64,000 bases of DNA from Aeromicrobium choanae (GTDB taxonomy: Bacteria; Actinomycetota; Actinomycetes; Propionibacteriales; Nocardioidaceae). Below are positions 56,849 to 64,000 of the stretch, one piece after another (position 1 is the first letter of the stretch; each line of letters opens with the position of its first letter). The notes under the pieces are model-generated. The model worked only from the letters and a program-made list of their open reading frames with translations, was not told the DNA's origin and ran no database searches. The translations under genes and the position numbers were made by a program. Location: assembly GCF_900167475.1 (NCBI RefSeq), contig NZ_LT796768.1, positions 2,046,001-2,110,000 on the forward strand, in the 5' to 3' direction.

Positions 56849-56972
56849 GCACCGGTCCATCTTTCCATGAGGCGGGCGACGGATGCGTCGTGCGGGTCCG
56901 CGCGTGGCGGCTGTGGCGCACGTGGCACCGGTTCCTGTCTCACGATGCGGATCGTCGCCGTAGACTCGGTGG

Positions 56973-57863
56973 GTGCGGATCCTGTTGACCGGCGCCAACG
57001 GCGTCATGGGACGAGCGACGATCCCGGCCCTGCAGAACGCCGGACACCAGGTCGTCGGACTCGTGCGTTCACCGTCCGCCGCTCGCCTCGTGCAGTCGGC
57101 CGGGGCCACGGCGATCCACGGTGACGTGCTCGACCGCGACTCCCTCATGAAGGCGATGCGCGGCTGCGACGCGGTGATCAACTTCGCCACCCAGGTGCCG
57201 GTGGGCGTCCGCGCGATGCTCCCGGGATCGCTGACCCGCATCAACCGGATCCGCACGGTCGGCGCCGGCGTCGTGGCCGATGCCGCGATCGAGTCCGGGG
57301 TCGGGTTGATGGTCCAGCAGAGCCTGAGCCACATCTACGTCGCGCGCGGGGACGAGTGGATCGACGAGTCCACGCCGATCGACGTCACGATGGTCACCGA
57401 GCCACTCACCGTGGCCGAGCACCACGCGCAGCGCGTGGAGGAGGCCGGGGGAGTCACCGTGCGCCTGCGCTACGGGCTGATCTGCGGCGACGACCCCAAC
57501 TCCCAGTTCCTCGTGCGGCGGGCGCGCAAGCGCCGCCCCATCGGCCTGGGGGATCCCGACTCGTGGATGCACGTCGTGCACCCGCTCGACGTCGGGACCT
57601 CCGCCGTCGCCGCGCTCGGGGCACCCAGCGGCGCCTACAACGTCGGGGCCGAGCCGCTCAAGCGCGTGGACTACGTCAACGCGATCGCCCGAGCGGCGGG
57701 CCACAGCGAGGGCCGGTTCTTCCGTCGCTGGCTCTTCAGCGTCACGGCGGACAAGCTCGAGCTGCTCGCCCGCTCGCAGCGGGTGACCTCGCAGCGCTTC
57801 ATGGACCTGGCCGGCTGGAAGCCCGTGCGTCCCGTCCTGACCCCGGAGTGGTTCCGTGGCTGA
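56973..57863 (+). CDS. NAD(P)-dependent sugar-epimerase-like protein
   Basis: 296-aa short-chain dehydrogenase of the extended/atypical type. The Rossmann motif ILLTGANGVMGRATIPALQ, then GDVLDRDSL, and DAVINFATQV are present. The usual YxxxK catalytic pair is not clear, so it could be a NAD(P)-binding reductase. GTG start; TAGACT (56961-56966) lies 6 nt upstream. The stop overlaps the next small gene by 8 nt. Confidence 0.85.
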   Translation: MRILLTGANGVMGRATIPALQNAGHQVVGLVRSPSAARLVQSAGATAIHGDVLDRDSLMKAMRGCDAVINFATQVPVGVRAMLPGSLTRINRIRTVGAGVVADAAIESGVGLMVQQSLSHIYVARGDEWIDESTPIDVTMVTEPLTVAEHHAQRVEEAGGVTVRLRYGLICGDDPNSQFLVRRARKRRPIGLGDPDSWMHVVHPLDVGTSAVAALGAPSGAYNVGAEPLKRVDYVNAIARAAGHSEGRFFRRWLFSVTADKLELLARSQRVTSQRFMDLAGWKPVRPVLTPEWFRG

Positions 57864-58044
57864 GCGCTCCGAGACCGAGGCGCAGCGGCGCGCCCGGCTC
57901 GAGCGGGCGGCCCGTCTGCTCGGCGACCTCATGCCCTCGACCACGCGGGACGAGAGCCCCGAGGGCTGGGGGGACGACGCGAAGGGCACGTCACGCGATG
58001 ACGAGCTGCTGCGCGACGTGCCCCCGCACCACGGCAAGGACTGA
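57856..58044 (+). CDS. Small charged conserved-type protein
   Basis: 62 aa, GTG start, overlapping the epimerase stop by 8 nt, so translation is coupled. Sequence is rich in Arg, Glu and Asp (ERAARLLGDLMPSTTRDESP) and looks partly disordered. No family assigned. The codon pattern and the coupled start make it a likely real gene. Confidence 0.6.
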   Translation: MAERSETEAQRRARLERAARLLGDLMPSTTRDESPEGWGDDAKGTSRDDELLRDVPPHHGKD

Positions 58045-58047
58045 GTC

Positions 58048-58473
58048 CTAGAGCGTCGGGTCGCTCCCGGGCTGGCGCTGGAAGGTGCCGCCGCCGAGCG
58101 CGTCGCGGATCTCGCGCAGCAGCAGGATGTCCTCGCTGGGACCAGCGGGCTCCTCCTCCTCGCCCTTGGCCAACCGCTCCATCAGGTGCTTGGACGGCAG
58201 GACGAAGACGAAGTAGACGACCGCCGCGGTGATGACGAACGTGATGATCGCGTTGATGACCGCGGCCAGGTCGATGATCGTCTTGGGGTTGCCGTCGACG
58301 ATCTGGTACGAGAGCCCCTTGACGTTGGCGCCGCCGAGGGAGTTGATGATCGGCTCGATGATGGCGCCGGTGAAGGTGGCCACCAGCGCGGTGAACGCGG
58401 TGCCGATGACGACCGCGACGGCGAGGTCGACGATGTTGCCGCGGAACAGGAAGTCCTTGAAGCCCTGGAGCAT
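58048..58473 (-). CDS. mscL: Large-conductance mechanosensitive channel
   Basis: 141-aa MscL pentamer subunit, opening under membrane stretch to release solutes. N-terminal MLQGFKDFLFRGNIVDLAVA and first transmembrane helix VVIGTAFTALV, second helix IITFVITAAVVYFVFVL, and a charged C-terminal helix. The ATG at 58473 has GAGGAG upstream and matches the family start; the longer start at 58485 is rejected. Convergent with the preceding small gene. Confidence 0.97.
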   Translation of the reverse strand: MLQGFKDFLFRGNIVDLAVAVVIGTAFTALVATFTGAIIEPIINSLGGANVKGLSYQIVDGNPKTIIDLAAVINAIITFVITAAVVYFVFVLPSKHLMERLAKGEEEEPAGPSEDILLLREIRDALGGGTFQRQPGSDPTL

Positions 58474-58520
58474 GGCTCTCCTCATGGGTCGGTGGAGGGG
58501 TCGCCTCCGACACTAGGGCG

Positions 58521-59108
58521 TCAGCGCAGGCGCTGACGACCCACCACCACGGCGGTGAGTCGCGACGTCACCGACGCCCGCGCGACCTCGGTGGCCACGC
58601 GGGGCGATGCCGCCACGCCCAGCACGGCCGTCTCACGGTCGGGGTCCGAGCGCACCGTGATCACCTCGACCGCCTCGGCCACCGGGACGGCGCGCCCCTC
58701 GTCGCCCACGGCGAGCAGGTCGACCGCGTCGCCGGACCTGAGCAGGTCCCCGGTGGCGGAGGGCACCTCGACGGTGGCCAGGACCCGGTCCTCGCCCAGG
58801 TCGCGCGGGTCGACGACCCGCCGGTCGGTGAAGACCTCGCCGGCGCGCATGGCGCCCGCGAGAGCGCGGCCGATCGCGTCGGACCGGCCGATCGATCCTT
58901 CGGGCACGGTGTGGCGAGGGAGCCGCTGGATCCGCACGTCGGCGCGGGTCACGGTGGACCCGCCGCCGAGGTCGCGGGCGGCGACGAGCACCTCGCGGGT
59001 GTCGGGGGAGCGGGTGACGGCGCCGATCGCCGCCCACGCGGCCAGCCCGGCCAGGGCGGCGGCGAGGACGCGCCGGTGGGTCAGGACGAAGCGGACGGCC
59101 GATTCCAT
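58521..59108 (-). CDS. SAF-domain protein (CpaB/RcpC-like), orphan
   Basis: 195 aa. N-terminal membrane anchor (about 14-33, RRVLAAALAGLAAWAAIGAV), then a SAF domain (VAARDLGGGSTVTRADVRIQ, with VFTDRRVVDPRDLG) and a beta-rich C-terminus (DLLRSGDAVDLLAVGDEG). This is the pilus-assembly CpaB/RcpC layout, but no other Flp pilus gene lies nearby. TAGCCT lies 6 nt before the ATG. Confidence 0.8.
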   Translation of the reverse strand: MESAVRFVLTHRRVLAAALAGLAAWAAIGAVTRSPDTREVLVAARDLGGGSTVTRADVRIQRLPRHTVPEGSIGRSDAIGRALAGAMRAGEVFTDRRVVDPRDLGEDRVLATVEVPSATGDLLRSGDAVDLLAVGDEGRAVPVAEAVEVITVRSDPDRETAVLGVAASPRVATEVARASVTSRLTAVVVGRQRLR

Positions 59109-59175
59109 GCGGCGAGGCTAGACACGATCGCGCGGTGCCGGCGCGACTCGTCCACAGCCTCGCCCCGGAGGTGGC

Positions 59176-59454
59176 TCAGGCGGCGCCGGAGCCGGTGGAG
59201 CCGCTCGACGAGCTCGAGGAGGACGAGCCGGAGCTGGAGGAGGAGGACGACGACGAGCCGGACGAGGAGCCGCCGCCGGAGCGGCTGTCGGTGCGGTAGA
59301 AGCCCGAGCCCTTGAACACCACGCCCGCGGCCCCGAACACCTTGCGGAGGTCTCCGCCGCAGGAGGGGCATGTCGTCAGCGCGGCGTCGGAGAAGCTCTG
59401 CTTGATCTCGAGCTCTTCGGCACAGTCGGCGCAACGGTACTGGTAGGTGGGCAC
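59176..59454 (-). CDS. FmdB-family zinc ribbon protein with poly-Ser tail
   Basis: 92 aa. The N-terminal 40 residues are a FmdB zinc ribbon (PTYQYRCADCAEELEIKQSF, later TTCPSCGGDLRKVFG), with two CxxC pairs binding zinc. The C-terminal third is a low-complexity Ser/Gly run. TATCCT lies 7 nt before the GTG at 59454, which is preferred to an upstream ATG at 59475. Role unsettled, probably DNA or RNA binding. Confidence 0.88.
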   Translation of the reverse strand: MPTYQYRCADCAEELEIKQSFSDAALTTCPSCGGDLRKVFGAAGVVFKGSGFYRTDSRSGGGSSSGSSSSSSSSSGSSSSSSSSGSTGSGAA

Positions 59455-59528
59455 GACGAGAAGGATACCGTTCAACTCCCACCGCTATCGTTGAGCATCC
59501 ACCTTCCCGACCTGAGGACCCACCCACT

Positions 59529-60890
59529 GTGACCGAATGGCTTCTGCTGTTCACGTCGTTCCTGCTCATGCTCGCCTGCGGTGTCTTCGTCGCCGCGGAG
59601 TTCTCCTTCGTCACCGTCGACCGCGCCACCATCGAGCGCGACGCAGCGGCCGGTGACCGCGGTGCCGAGGGCACCCTCAAGGCCCTGCGCACCCTCTCCA
59701 CCCAGCTGAGCGGTGCCCAGCTGGGCATCACGATCACGAACCTGGCCATCGGCTTCCTGGCCGAGCCGGCGATCGGGCGGATCCTGCACGATCCCCTGAC
59801 CTCCCTCGGGCTGTCGGGCGGCGGGTTGAGCGTCGCCTCCTACGCGATCGCGCTGGTGCTCAGCACGATCGTCACGATGCTGGTCGGCGAGCTGATCCCG
59901 AAGAACCTGGCCCTCTCGCTGCCGCAGCGCACCGCCGCCGCGACCCAGTGGCCCCAGCGCGCGTTCACCCGCGCGATGGCGTGGCCCATCCGCGGCCTGA
60001 ACTCGATGGCCAACCGCACCCTGGAGTGGCTCGGCGTCGAGCCCCAGGAGGAGCTGCGCTCGGCCCGCTCGCCGCTGGAGCTGCGGTCCCTCGTGCTGCG
60101 CTCGGCGCAGGAGGGTGCCATCGACGACGAGACCGCCGAGCTGGTGGCGCGCAGCATCGCCTTCGGCGACCGCACCGCCGCCGACGTGCGCACGCCGCGC
60201 GTCCGCGTGCACTTCCTCGAGGAGCGCGACACCGCGATGGACCTCATCGAGGCGGCGCGCCAGACCGGCCACTCGAAGTTCCCGGTCATCGGCCGCTCGG
60301 CAGACGACATCGTCGGAGTGGTGCACGTGAAGCAGGCCGTCGCGGTCGATCCCGACCGGCGCCGCACGGTGCGGCTGTCCGAGATCGCCGAGGCCGCCGC
60401 CACGGTGCCCGACACGCTCGAGCTCGATCCGCTGCTGGTCCAGCTGCGCGACCAGAACAACCAGATGGCGATCGTGGTCGACGAGTACGGCGGCACCGAC
60501 GGCATCGTCACGCTGGAGGACCTGGTCGAGGAGATCGTGGGCGACATCGCCGACGAGCACGACCGGCTCTCCGAGAGCAGCCGCCACCGCCGCGACGGCA
60601 CCTGGTCGCTGTCGGGCCTGCTGCGCCCCGACGAGGTCTTCGAGCAGACCGGGGTGATGCTGCCCGAGCACGAGGACTACGAGACGATCGCCGGCCTCGT
60701 GCTGGAGCGGCTCGGCCGGCTCGCCGTGCGTGGCGACGTCGTGACGCTCCAGGTCGACTCCACCCCCGAGAACGACGAGGACGACGCGGAGCCGCTGACG
60801 GTCCACCTGACGGTCGAGCGGCTGGAGGGCCGGCGGATCGACCGCCTCGCCCTCACGATCGAATCCGCCACCAAGGAGGCCGGCCGATGA
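59529..60890 (+). CDS. CNNM/CorB-type transporter (HlyC/CorC family), full length
   Basis: 453 aa. An N-terminal DUF21/CNNM membrane domain with about four segments (GVFVAAEFSFVTVDRATIE, then GIGRILHD-type region and VTMLVGELIPKNLALSLPQ), a CBS-pair region (about 205-330, with TGHSKFPVIGRSADDIVGVV and VVDEYGGTDGIVTLEDLVEE), and a C-terminal CorC_HlyC domain (about 345-440). Likely Mg2+ or Co2+ efflux. GTG start with TATCGT (59486-59491) at about 37 nt, giving a short leader. Confidence 0.9.
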   Translation: MTEWLLLFTSFLLMLACGVFVAAEFSFVTVDRATIERDAAAGDRGAEGTLKALRTLSTQLSGAQLGITITNLAIGFLAEPAIGRILHDPLTSLGLSGGGLSVASYAIALVLSTIVTMLVGELIPKNLALSLPQRTAAATQWPQRAFTRAMAWPIRGLNSMANRTLEWLGVEPQEELRSARSPLELRSLVLRSAQEGAIDDETAELVARSIAFGDRTAADVRTPRVRVHFLEERDTAMDLIEAARQTGHSKFPVIGRSADDIVGVVHVKQAVAVDPDRRRTVRLSEIAEAAATVPDTLELDPLLVQLRDQNNQMAIVVDEYGGTDGIVTLEDLVEEIVGDIADEHDRLSESSRHRRDGTWSLSGLLRPDEVFEQTGVMLPEHEDYETIAGLVLERLGRLAVRGDVVTLQVDSTPENDEDDAEPLTVHLTVERLEGRRIDRLALTIESATKEAGR

Positions 60891-61918
60891 GCGGATGGCC
60901 CGCGCTGGCACTCACCCTGCTGCTGCTGATCCTCAACGCCCTGTTCGTGGCGGCCGAGTTCGCCCTGATCTCGGCCCGTCGCACGCAGCTCGAGCCCGAG
61001 GCCCAGGCCGGCAAGCGCTCGGCCAAGCTGGCGCTGAAGGCGATGGAGAACGTCACGCTCGCGATGGCCGCGGCACAGCTGGGCATCACGATCTGCTCGC
61101 TCGGCCTCGGTGCGATCAGCGAGCCGGCGATCGCCCACTTGCTGGAGCCCCTCTTCGAGTACCTGGGCGTGCCGCACGGATTCGTGCACCCGATCTCGTT
61201 CGCGATCGCGCTCACCCTCGTGGTCTTCCTTCACGTCGTCTACGGCGAGATGGTGCCGAAGAACATCGCCCTGGCCGCACCCGACCGCGCTGCGCTCATC
61301 CTCGGCCCGTTCATGCTCGCGGTGATCGCCGTCCTCAAGCCGCTCGTGGTGTCGCTCAACGCGATCGCCAACGCGGCGGTGCGCCTCGTGGGCATCGAGC
61401 CGAAGGACGAGGTCGCCTCCACCTTCACCCACGACGAGGTCGCCGGGCTGGTGGAGGAGTCGCGCCGCGAAGGCCTGCTGGACGAGGACGAGTACGGCCT
61501 CGTGAGCGGCGCCCTGGACTTCCACGAGGGCACCGTCGCGCAGGTGCTGCTGCCGCGCGACGGCCTGGTCACGATCGCTCCGGGGTCGACCCCGGTCGAC
61601 GTCGAGCACGCGTGCGCCCGAACGGGGTACTCGCGGTTCCCGGTGGCCGGGGACGACGGCGAGCTGACGGGCTACCTGCACATCAAGGACGTGCTGGAGA
61701 CCGACGACACGTCGCGCGCGCGCCCGATCGCCGACAAGTGGCTCCGGCCCCTGTCCACCGTGGCGGTCGGCAGTGGCCTGTACGACGCGCTGCGCACCAT
61801 GCAGGCCAAGGGCTCGCACATGGCGCGCGTGGCCGACGCGAGCGGCGTCGTCATCGGCGTGGTGATGCTCGAGGACGTCCTGGAGGAGCTCGTCGGCGAG
61901 ATCCGCGAGCAGGTCTGA
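60887..61918 (+). CDS. CNNM/CorB-type transporter, shorter paralogue
   Basis: 343 aa. DUF21 membrane domain (LFVAAEFALISARRTQLEPE, then HVVYGEMVPKNIALAAPDRA), CBS pair (RTGYSRFPVAGDDGELTGYL, then VIGVVMLEDVLEELVGEIRE), but no C-terminal CorC_HlyC domain. It starts in the ATGA of the first CNNM stop, so the pair is co-translated and may form a heterodimer. Confidence 0.88.
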   Translation: MSGWPALALTLLLLILNALFVAAEFALISARRTQLEPEAQAGKRSAKLALKAMENVTLAMAAAQLGITICSLGLGAISEPAIAHLLEPLFEYLGVPHGFVHPISFAIALTLVVFLHVVYGEMVPKNIALAAPDRAALILGPFMLAVIAVLKPLVVSLNAIANAAVRLVGIEPKDEVASTFTHDEVAGLVEESRREGLLDEDEYGLVSGALDFHEGTVAQVLLPRDGLVTIAPGSTPVDVEHACARTGYSRFPVAGDDGELTGYLHIKDVLETDDTSRARPIADKWLRPLSTVAVGSGLYDALRTMQAKGSHMARVADASGVVIGVVMLEDVLEELVGEIREQV

Positions 61919-61937
61919 TCCGCCCGGAGCCGTGGCA

Positions 61938-61985
61938 GTGACGTTCCCGGGGTCGACACGCCGTGTTCGACCCCGGAAACGTCAC
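61938..61985. repeat. 48-nt near-perfect palindrome
   Basis: Arms 61938-61960 and 61962-61985 pair over nearly their full length with one mismatch and one bulge. It lies 20 nt after the CNNM2 stop and about 60 nt before guaA. It could end the CNNM transcript. Confidence 0.8.
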
Positions 61986-62043
61986 GCCCAGCGCTGCCCG
62001 CACCGCTCGCGGCGGGGGCGGCGGACGGCCCTAGGATTGGTCC

Positions 62044-63630
62044 GTGGCCCCCGAGACCCCTGAATCCGTAGCCGAGACCAACCACGACACCGTCATCGTC
62101 GTCGACTTCGGCGCGCAGTACGCCCAGTTGATCGCACGGCGCGTGCGCGAGGCGAAGGTCTTCTCCGAGATCATGCCGCACACCGCGACGTCCGAGGAGA
62201 TCCTGGCCAAGAACCCGAAGGCCGTGATCCTCTCCGGCGGGCCGTCGTCGGTCTACGAGGAGGGCGCACCGCAGCTGCCCGTCGGCCTGGTCGACTCGGG
62301 CACCGCCGTCTTCGGCATCTGCTACGGCTTCATGGCGATGGCGCAGGCGCTCGGCGGCCAGGTCGCCCGCACCGGCCAGCGCGAGTACGGCCGCACCAAC
62401 GTCTCGGTGCTCGAGCCGGGCACGCTGCTCAACGGCCTGCCGGCCCAGCTCGTCAGCTGGATGTCCCACGGCGACGAGGTCGTGCGCGAGCCCGAGGGCT
62501 TCACCCTCAGCGCCAGGAGCGACCGGGCCACGGTGGCGGCGTTCGAGAACACCGACCGCCGGCTCGCGGGCGTGCAGTGGCACCCCGAGGTCATGCACTC
62601 GGAGTTCGGCCAGAAGATCCTCGAGCACTTCCTGTTCGACATCGCGGGGTGCTCGCCCACGTGGACCAGCGCGAACATCGTCGACGAGCAGGTCGAGCTC
62701 ATCCGCCAGCAGGTGGGCGACGCGCGCGTCATCTCGGCGCTCTCGGGCGGCGTCGACTCGGCCGTCTCGACCGCGCTCGTGCAGAAGGCGATCGGCGACC
62801 AGCTGACCGCCGTCTTCGTCGACCACGGCCTGCTGCGCCAGGGCGAGGCCGAGCAGGTGCGCCAGGACTACGTCGCCGCGACCGGCGTCGACCTGAAGGT
62901 CGTCGACGCGAAGGACCAGTTCCTGGGCTTCCTCGAGGGCGTCACCGACCCCGAGGAGAAGCGCAAGATCATCGGCCGCGAGTTCATCCGCACGTTCGAG
63001 GCCGCCGAGCGCGAGGTCCTCGCGACCCCGGGCGCGCCGGTCAGGTTCCTGGTGCAGGGCACGCTCTACCCCGACGTCGTCGAGTCCGGCGGCGGCGAGG
63101 GCGCGGCCAACATCAAGAGCCACCACAACGTGGGCGGCCTGCCCGAGGACCTGGAGTTCTCGCTCATCGAGCCGCTGCGCACGCTGTTCAAGGACGAGGT
63201 GCGCCAGGTCGGCCGCCAGCTCGGCATCCCCGAGGCGATCGTCTCGCGTCATCCGTTCCCGGGCCCGGGCCTGGCGATCCGCATCGTCGGCGCGGTGAGC
63301 GAGGAGCGCCTCGAGATCCTGCGTCGTGCCGACGCGATCGTCCGCGAGGAGACCACGGCCGCGGGTCTGGACTCCGAGATCTGGCAGTTCCCGGTGGTCC
63401 TGCTGGCCGACGTCCGCTCGGTCGGCGTGCAGGGCGACGGACGCACCTACGGCCACCCGATCGTGCTGCGTCCCGTCTCCAGCGAGGACGCGATGACCGC
63501 CGACTGGAGCCGCCTGCCGTACGAGCTCCTCGAGCGGATCTCCACGCGCATCACGAACGAGGTCGACGAGGTCAACCGCGTCGTCCTCGACGTCACCAGC
63601 AAGCCGCCGGGAACCATCGAGTGGGAGTGA
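62044..63630 (+). CDS. guaA: GMP synthase (glutamine-hydrolysing)
   Basis: 528 aa. N-terminal GATase1 (about 15-205: [20 protein letters not shown], nucleophile Cys in [20 protein letters not shown] with His/Glu), an ATP pyrophosphatase domain ([20 protein letters not shown]), and a C-terminal dimer domain ending KPPGTIEWE. It makes GMP from XMP. GTG start; TAGGAT (62032-62037) lies 6 nt upstream. Confidence 0.98.
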   Translation: MAPETPESVAETNHDTVIVVDFGAQYAQLIARRVREAKVFSEIMPHTATSEEILAKNPKAVILSGGPSSVYEEGAPQLPVGLVDSGTAVFGICYGFMAMAQALGGQVARTGQREYGRTNVSVLEPGTLLNGLPAQLVSWMSHGDEVVREPEGFTLSARSDRATVAAFENTDRRLAGVQWHPEVMHSEFGQKILEHFLFDIAGCSPTWTSANIVDEQVELIRQQVGDARVISALSGGVDSAVSTALVQKAIGDQLTAVFVDHGLLRQGEAEQVRQDYVAATGVDLKVVDAKDQFLGFLEGVTDPEEKRKIIGREFIRTFEAAEREVLATPGAPVRFLVQGTLYPDVVESGGGEGAANIKSHHNVGGLPEDLEFSLIEPLRTLFKDEVRQVGRQLGIPEAIVSRHPFPGPGLAIRIVGAVSEERLEILRRADAIVREETTAAGLDSEIWQFPVVLLADVRSVGVQGDGRTYGHPIVLRPVSSEDAMTADWSRLPYELLERISTRITNEVDEVNRVVLDVTSKPPGTIEWE

Positions 63631-63633
63631 CGG

Positions 63634-63681
63634 AGCCGGGCGCACGCGCCTGATCCGGCTCTCCGGAGAAAAGTTCCGGAG
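63634..63681 (+). terminator. Tandem terminator hairpins after guaA
   Basis: AGCCGG (63634-63639) pairs with CCGGCT (63655-63660), and CTCCGGA (63661-63667) pairs with TCCGGAG (63675-63681) around a GAAAAGT loop. Both lie within 50 nt of the guaA stop. Confidence 0.6.
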
Positions 63682-63754
63682 CCCATGTCAAGAACGTCCC
63701 CGTTCGCGCGACGTACGGGTGAGAGACCACCTCACCCAGCGAACGGAGACCGAC

Positions 63755-64000
63755 ATGACCACCCACACCCACACCCGGCCCGCCACCGGACCCACCTCCG
63801 GCACGGCGTTCGGCCCGCGGGCGCAGCGCGCCGGCTGGGTCGTGACGGCGCTCGTCACGGCGTTCCTCGGCTTCGACGCCGTCACCCACCTGCTGCAGGT
63901 CGAGCAGGTGCGCGAGGCGAGCGCCGGACTCGGCATCCCCGACCACGTGATCGTGATCTGCGGCGCCGTGCTCGGCAGCCTCGTCATCGGCTACCTGGTC
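63755..64000 (+). CDS. DoxX-like small membrane protein, C-terminus cut by window edge
   Basis: The first 82 residues are present. A Thr/His-rich N-terminus (MTTHTHTRPATGPTSG) leads to RAGWVVTALVTAFLGFDAVT, then THLLQVEQVREASAGLG and a second hydrophobic stretch at the window end. The pattern matches DoxX-like or DUF4267-type four-helix proteins, but only the first half is seen. CGGAGA lies 7 nt before the ATG. Confidence 0.6.
   Translation, partial: MTTHTHTRPATGPTSGTAFGPRAQRAGWVVTALVTAFLGFDAVTHLLQVEQVREASAGLGIPDHVIVICGAVLGSLVIGYLV

Overview
This is one contig window of a GC-rich chromosome with densely packed genes, GTG starts, frequent ATGA overlaps and actinobacterial families (DUF3263, DUF3027, DUF2530, LytR_C, GroEL2 with a Met/Gly tail, IdeR-type regulator). 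The best guess is an actinomycete of the Nocardioidaceae (Aeromicrobium-like). That is a judgement from protein style, not from a search. No rRNA, CRISPR array, IS element, integrase or phage gene was seen. There is one tRNA, Arg(CCT). The end genes, a PLP decarboxylase at the left and a small membrane protein at the right, are cut by the window.

Layout: 1-5.2 kb holds an overlapping minus-strand otsA / MFS / PLP-decarboxylase operon, then DUF3263, a LytR_C protein and otsB. 5.3-9.1 kb holds a SAM (S-box) riboswitch, a threonine-synthase-like gene, a MoaD/ThiS-like sulfur carrier ending Gly-Gly-Cys, a cold-shock gene, and groEL under CIRCE control. 9.1-11.7 kb holds a hexapeptide acyltransferase and a polyprenyl sugar-phosphate transferase. 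11.8-15.3 kb holds cysD-cysN, divergent from an APS kinase fused to a degenerate ATP-sulfurylase-like region. 15.4-18.7 kb holds a GAF regulator, an aldehyde dehydrogenase and DUF779. 18.9-26.3 kb holds an acyl-CoA ligase, a PemK-like protein, YihY, a CSD protein, an AEC permease, DUF3027, DUF2530, a propeller protein and a gamma-carbonic anhydrase. 26.4-34.8 kb holds serC, then mutA-mutB and meaB split by a condensation-type acyltransferase gene, then a transglutaminase-like gene. 34.9-40.5 kb is a surface-polymer pair: an acyltransferase-3/SGNH protein and a 1109-aa tandem glycerophosphotransferase-like protein. 40.5-50.3 kb holds citrate synthase, pdxH, MFS, a thioesterase-like gene, photolyase, an IdeR-type regulator, PGPGW, an LLM oxidoreductase, a Na+/H+ antiporter and a PLDc_N/SHOCT protein. 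50.3-56.8 kb holds a LuxR-type two-component pair, membrane proteins and a DHA2 exporter, ending at the tRNA. 57-64 kb holds an epimerase, mscL, a SAF protein, FmdB, two CNNM proteins and guaA.

Two points stand out. First, the SAM riboswitch sits in front of a threonine-synthase-like gene coupled to a sulfur carrier. This fits homocysteine synthesis from O-phosphohomoserine with carrier-bound sulfur better than threonine synthesis. Second, a TAnnnT-like -10 hexamer ends 6-8 nt before the start codon of over twenty genes on both strands, which suggests that leaderless transcripts are the rule here.

Starts were chosen from the -10/leaderless spacing, Shine-Dalgarno sites or family N-termini, and are less certain than ends. 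All assignments come from reading translated sequence and family knowledge; no database search was run.
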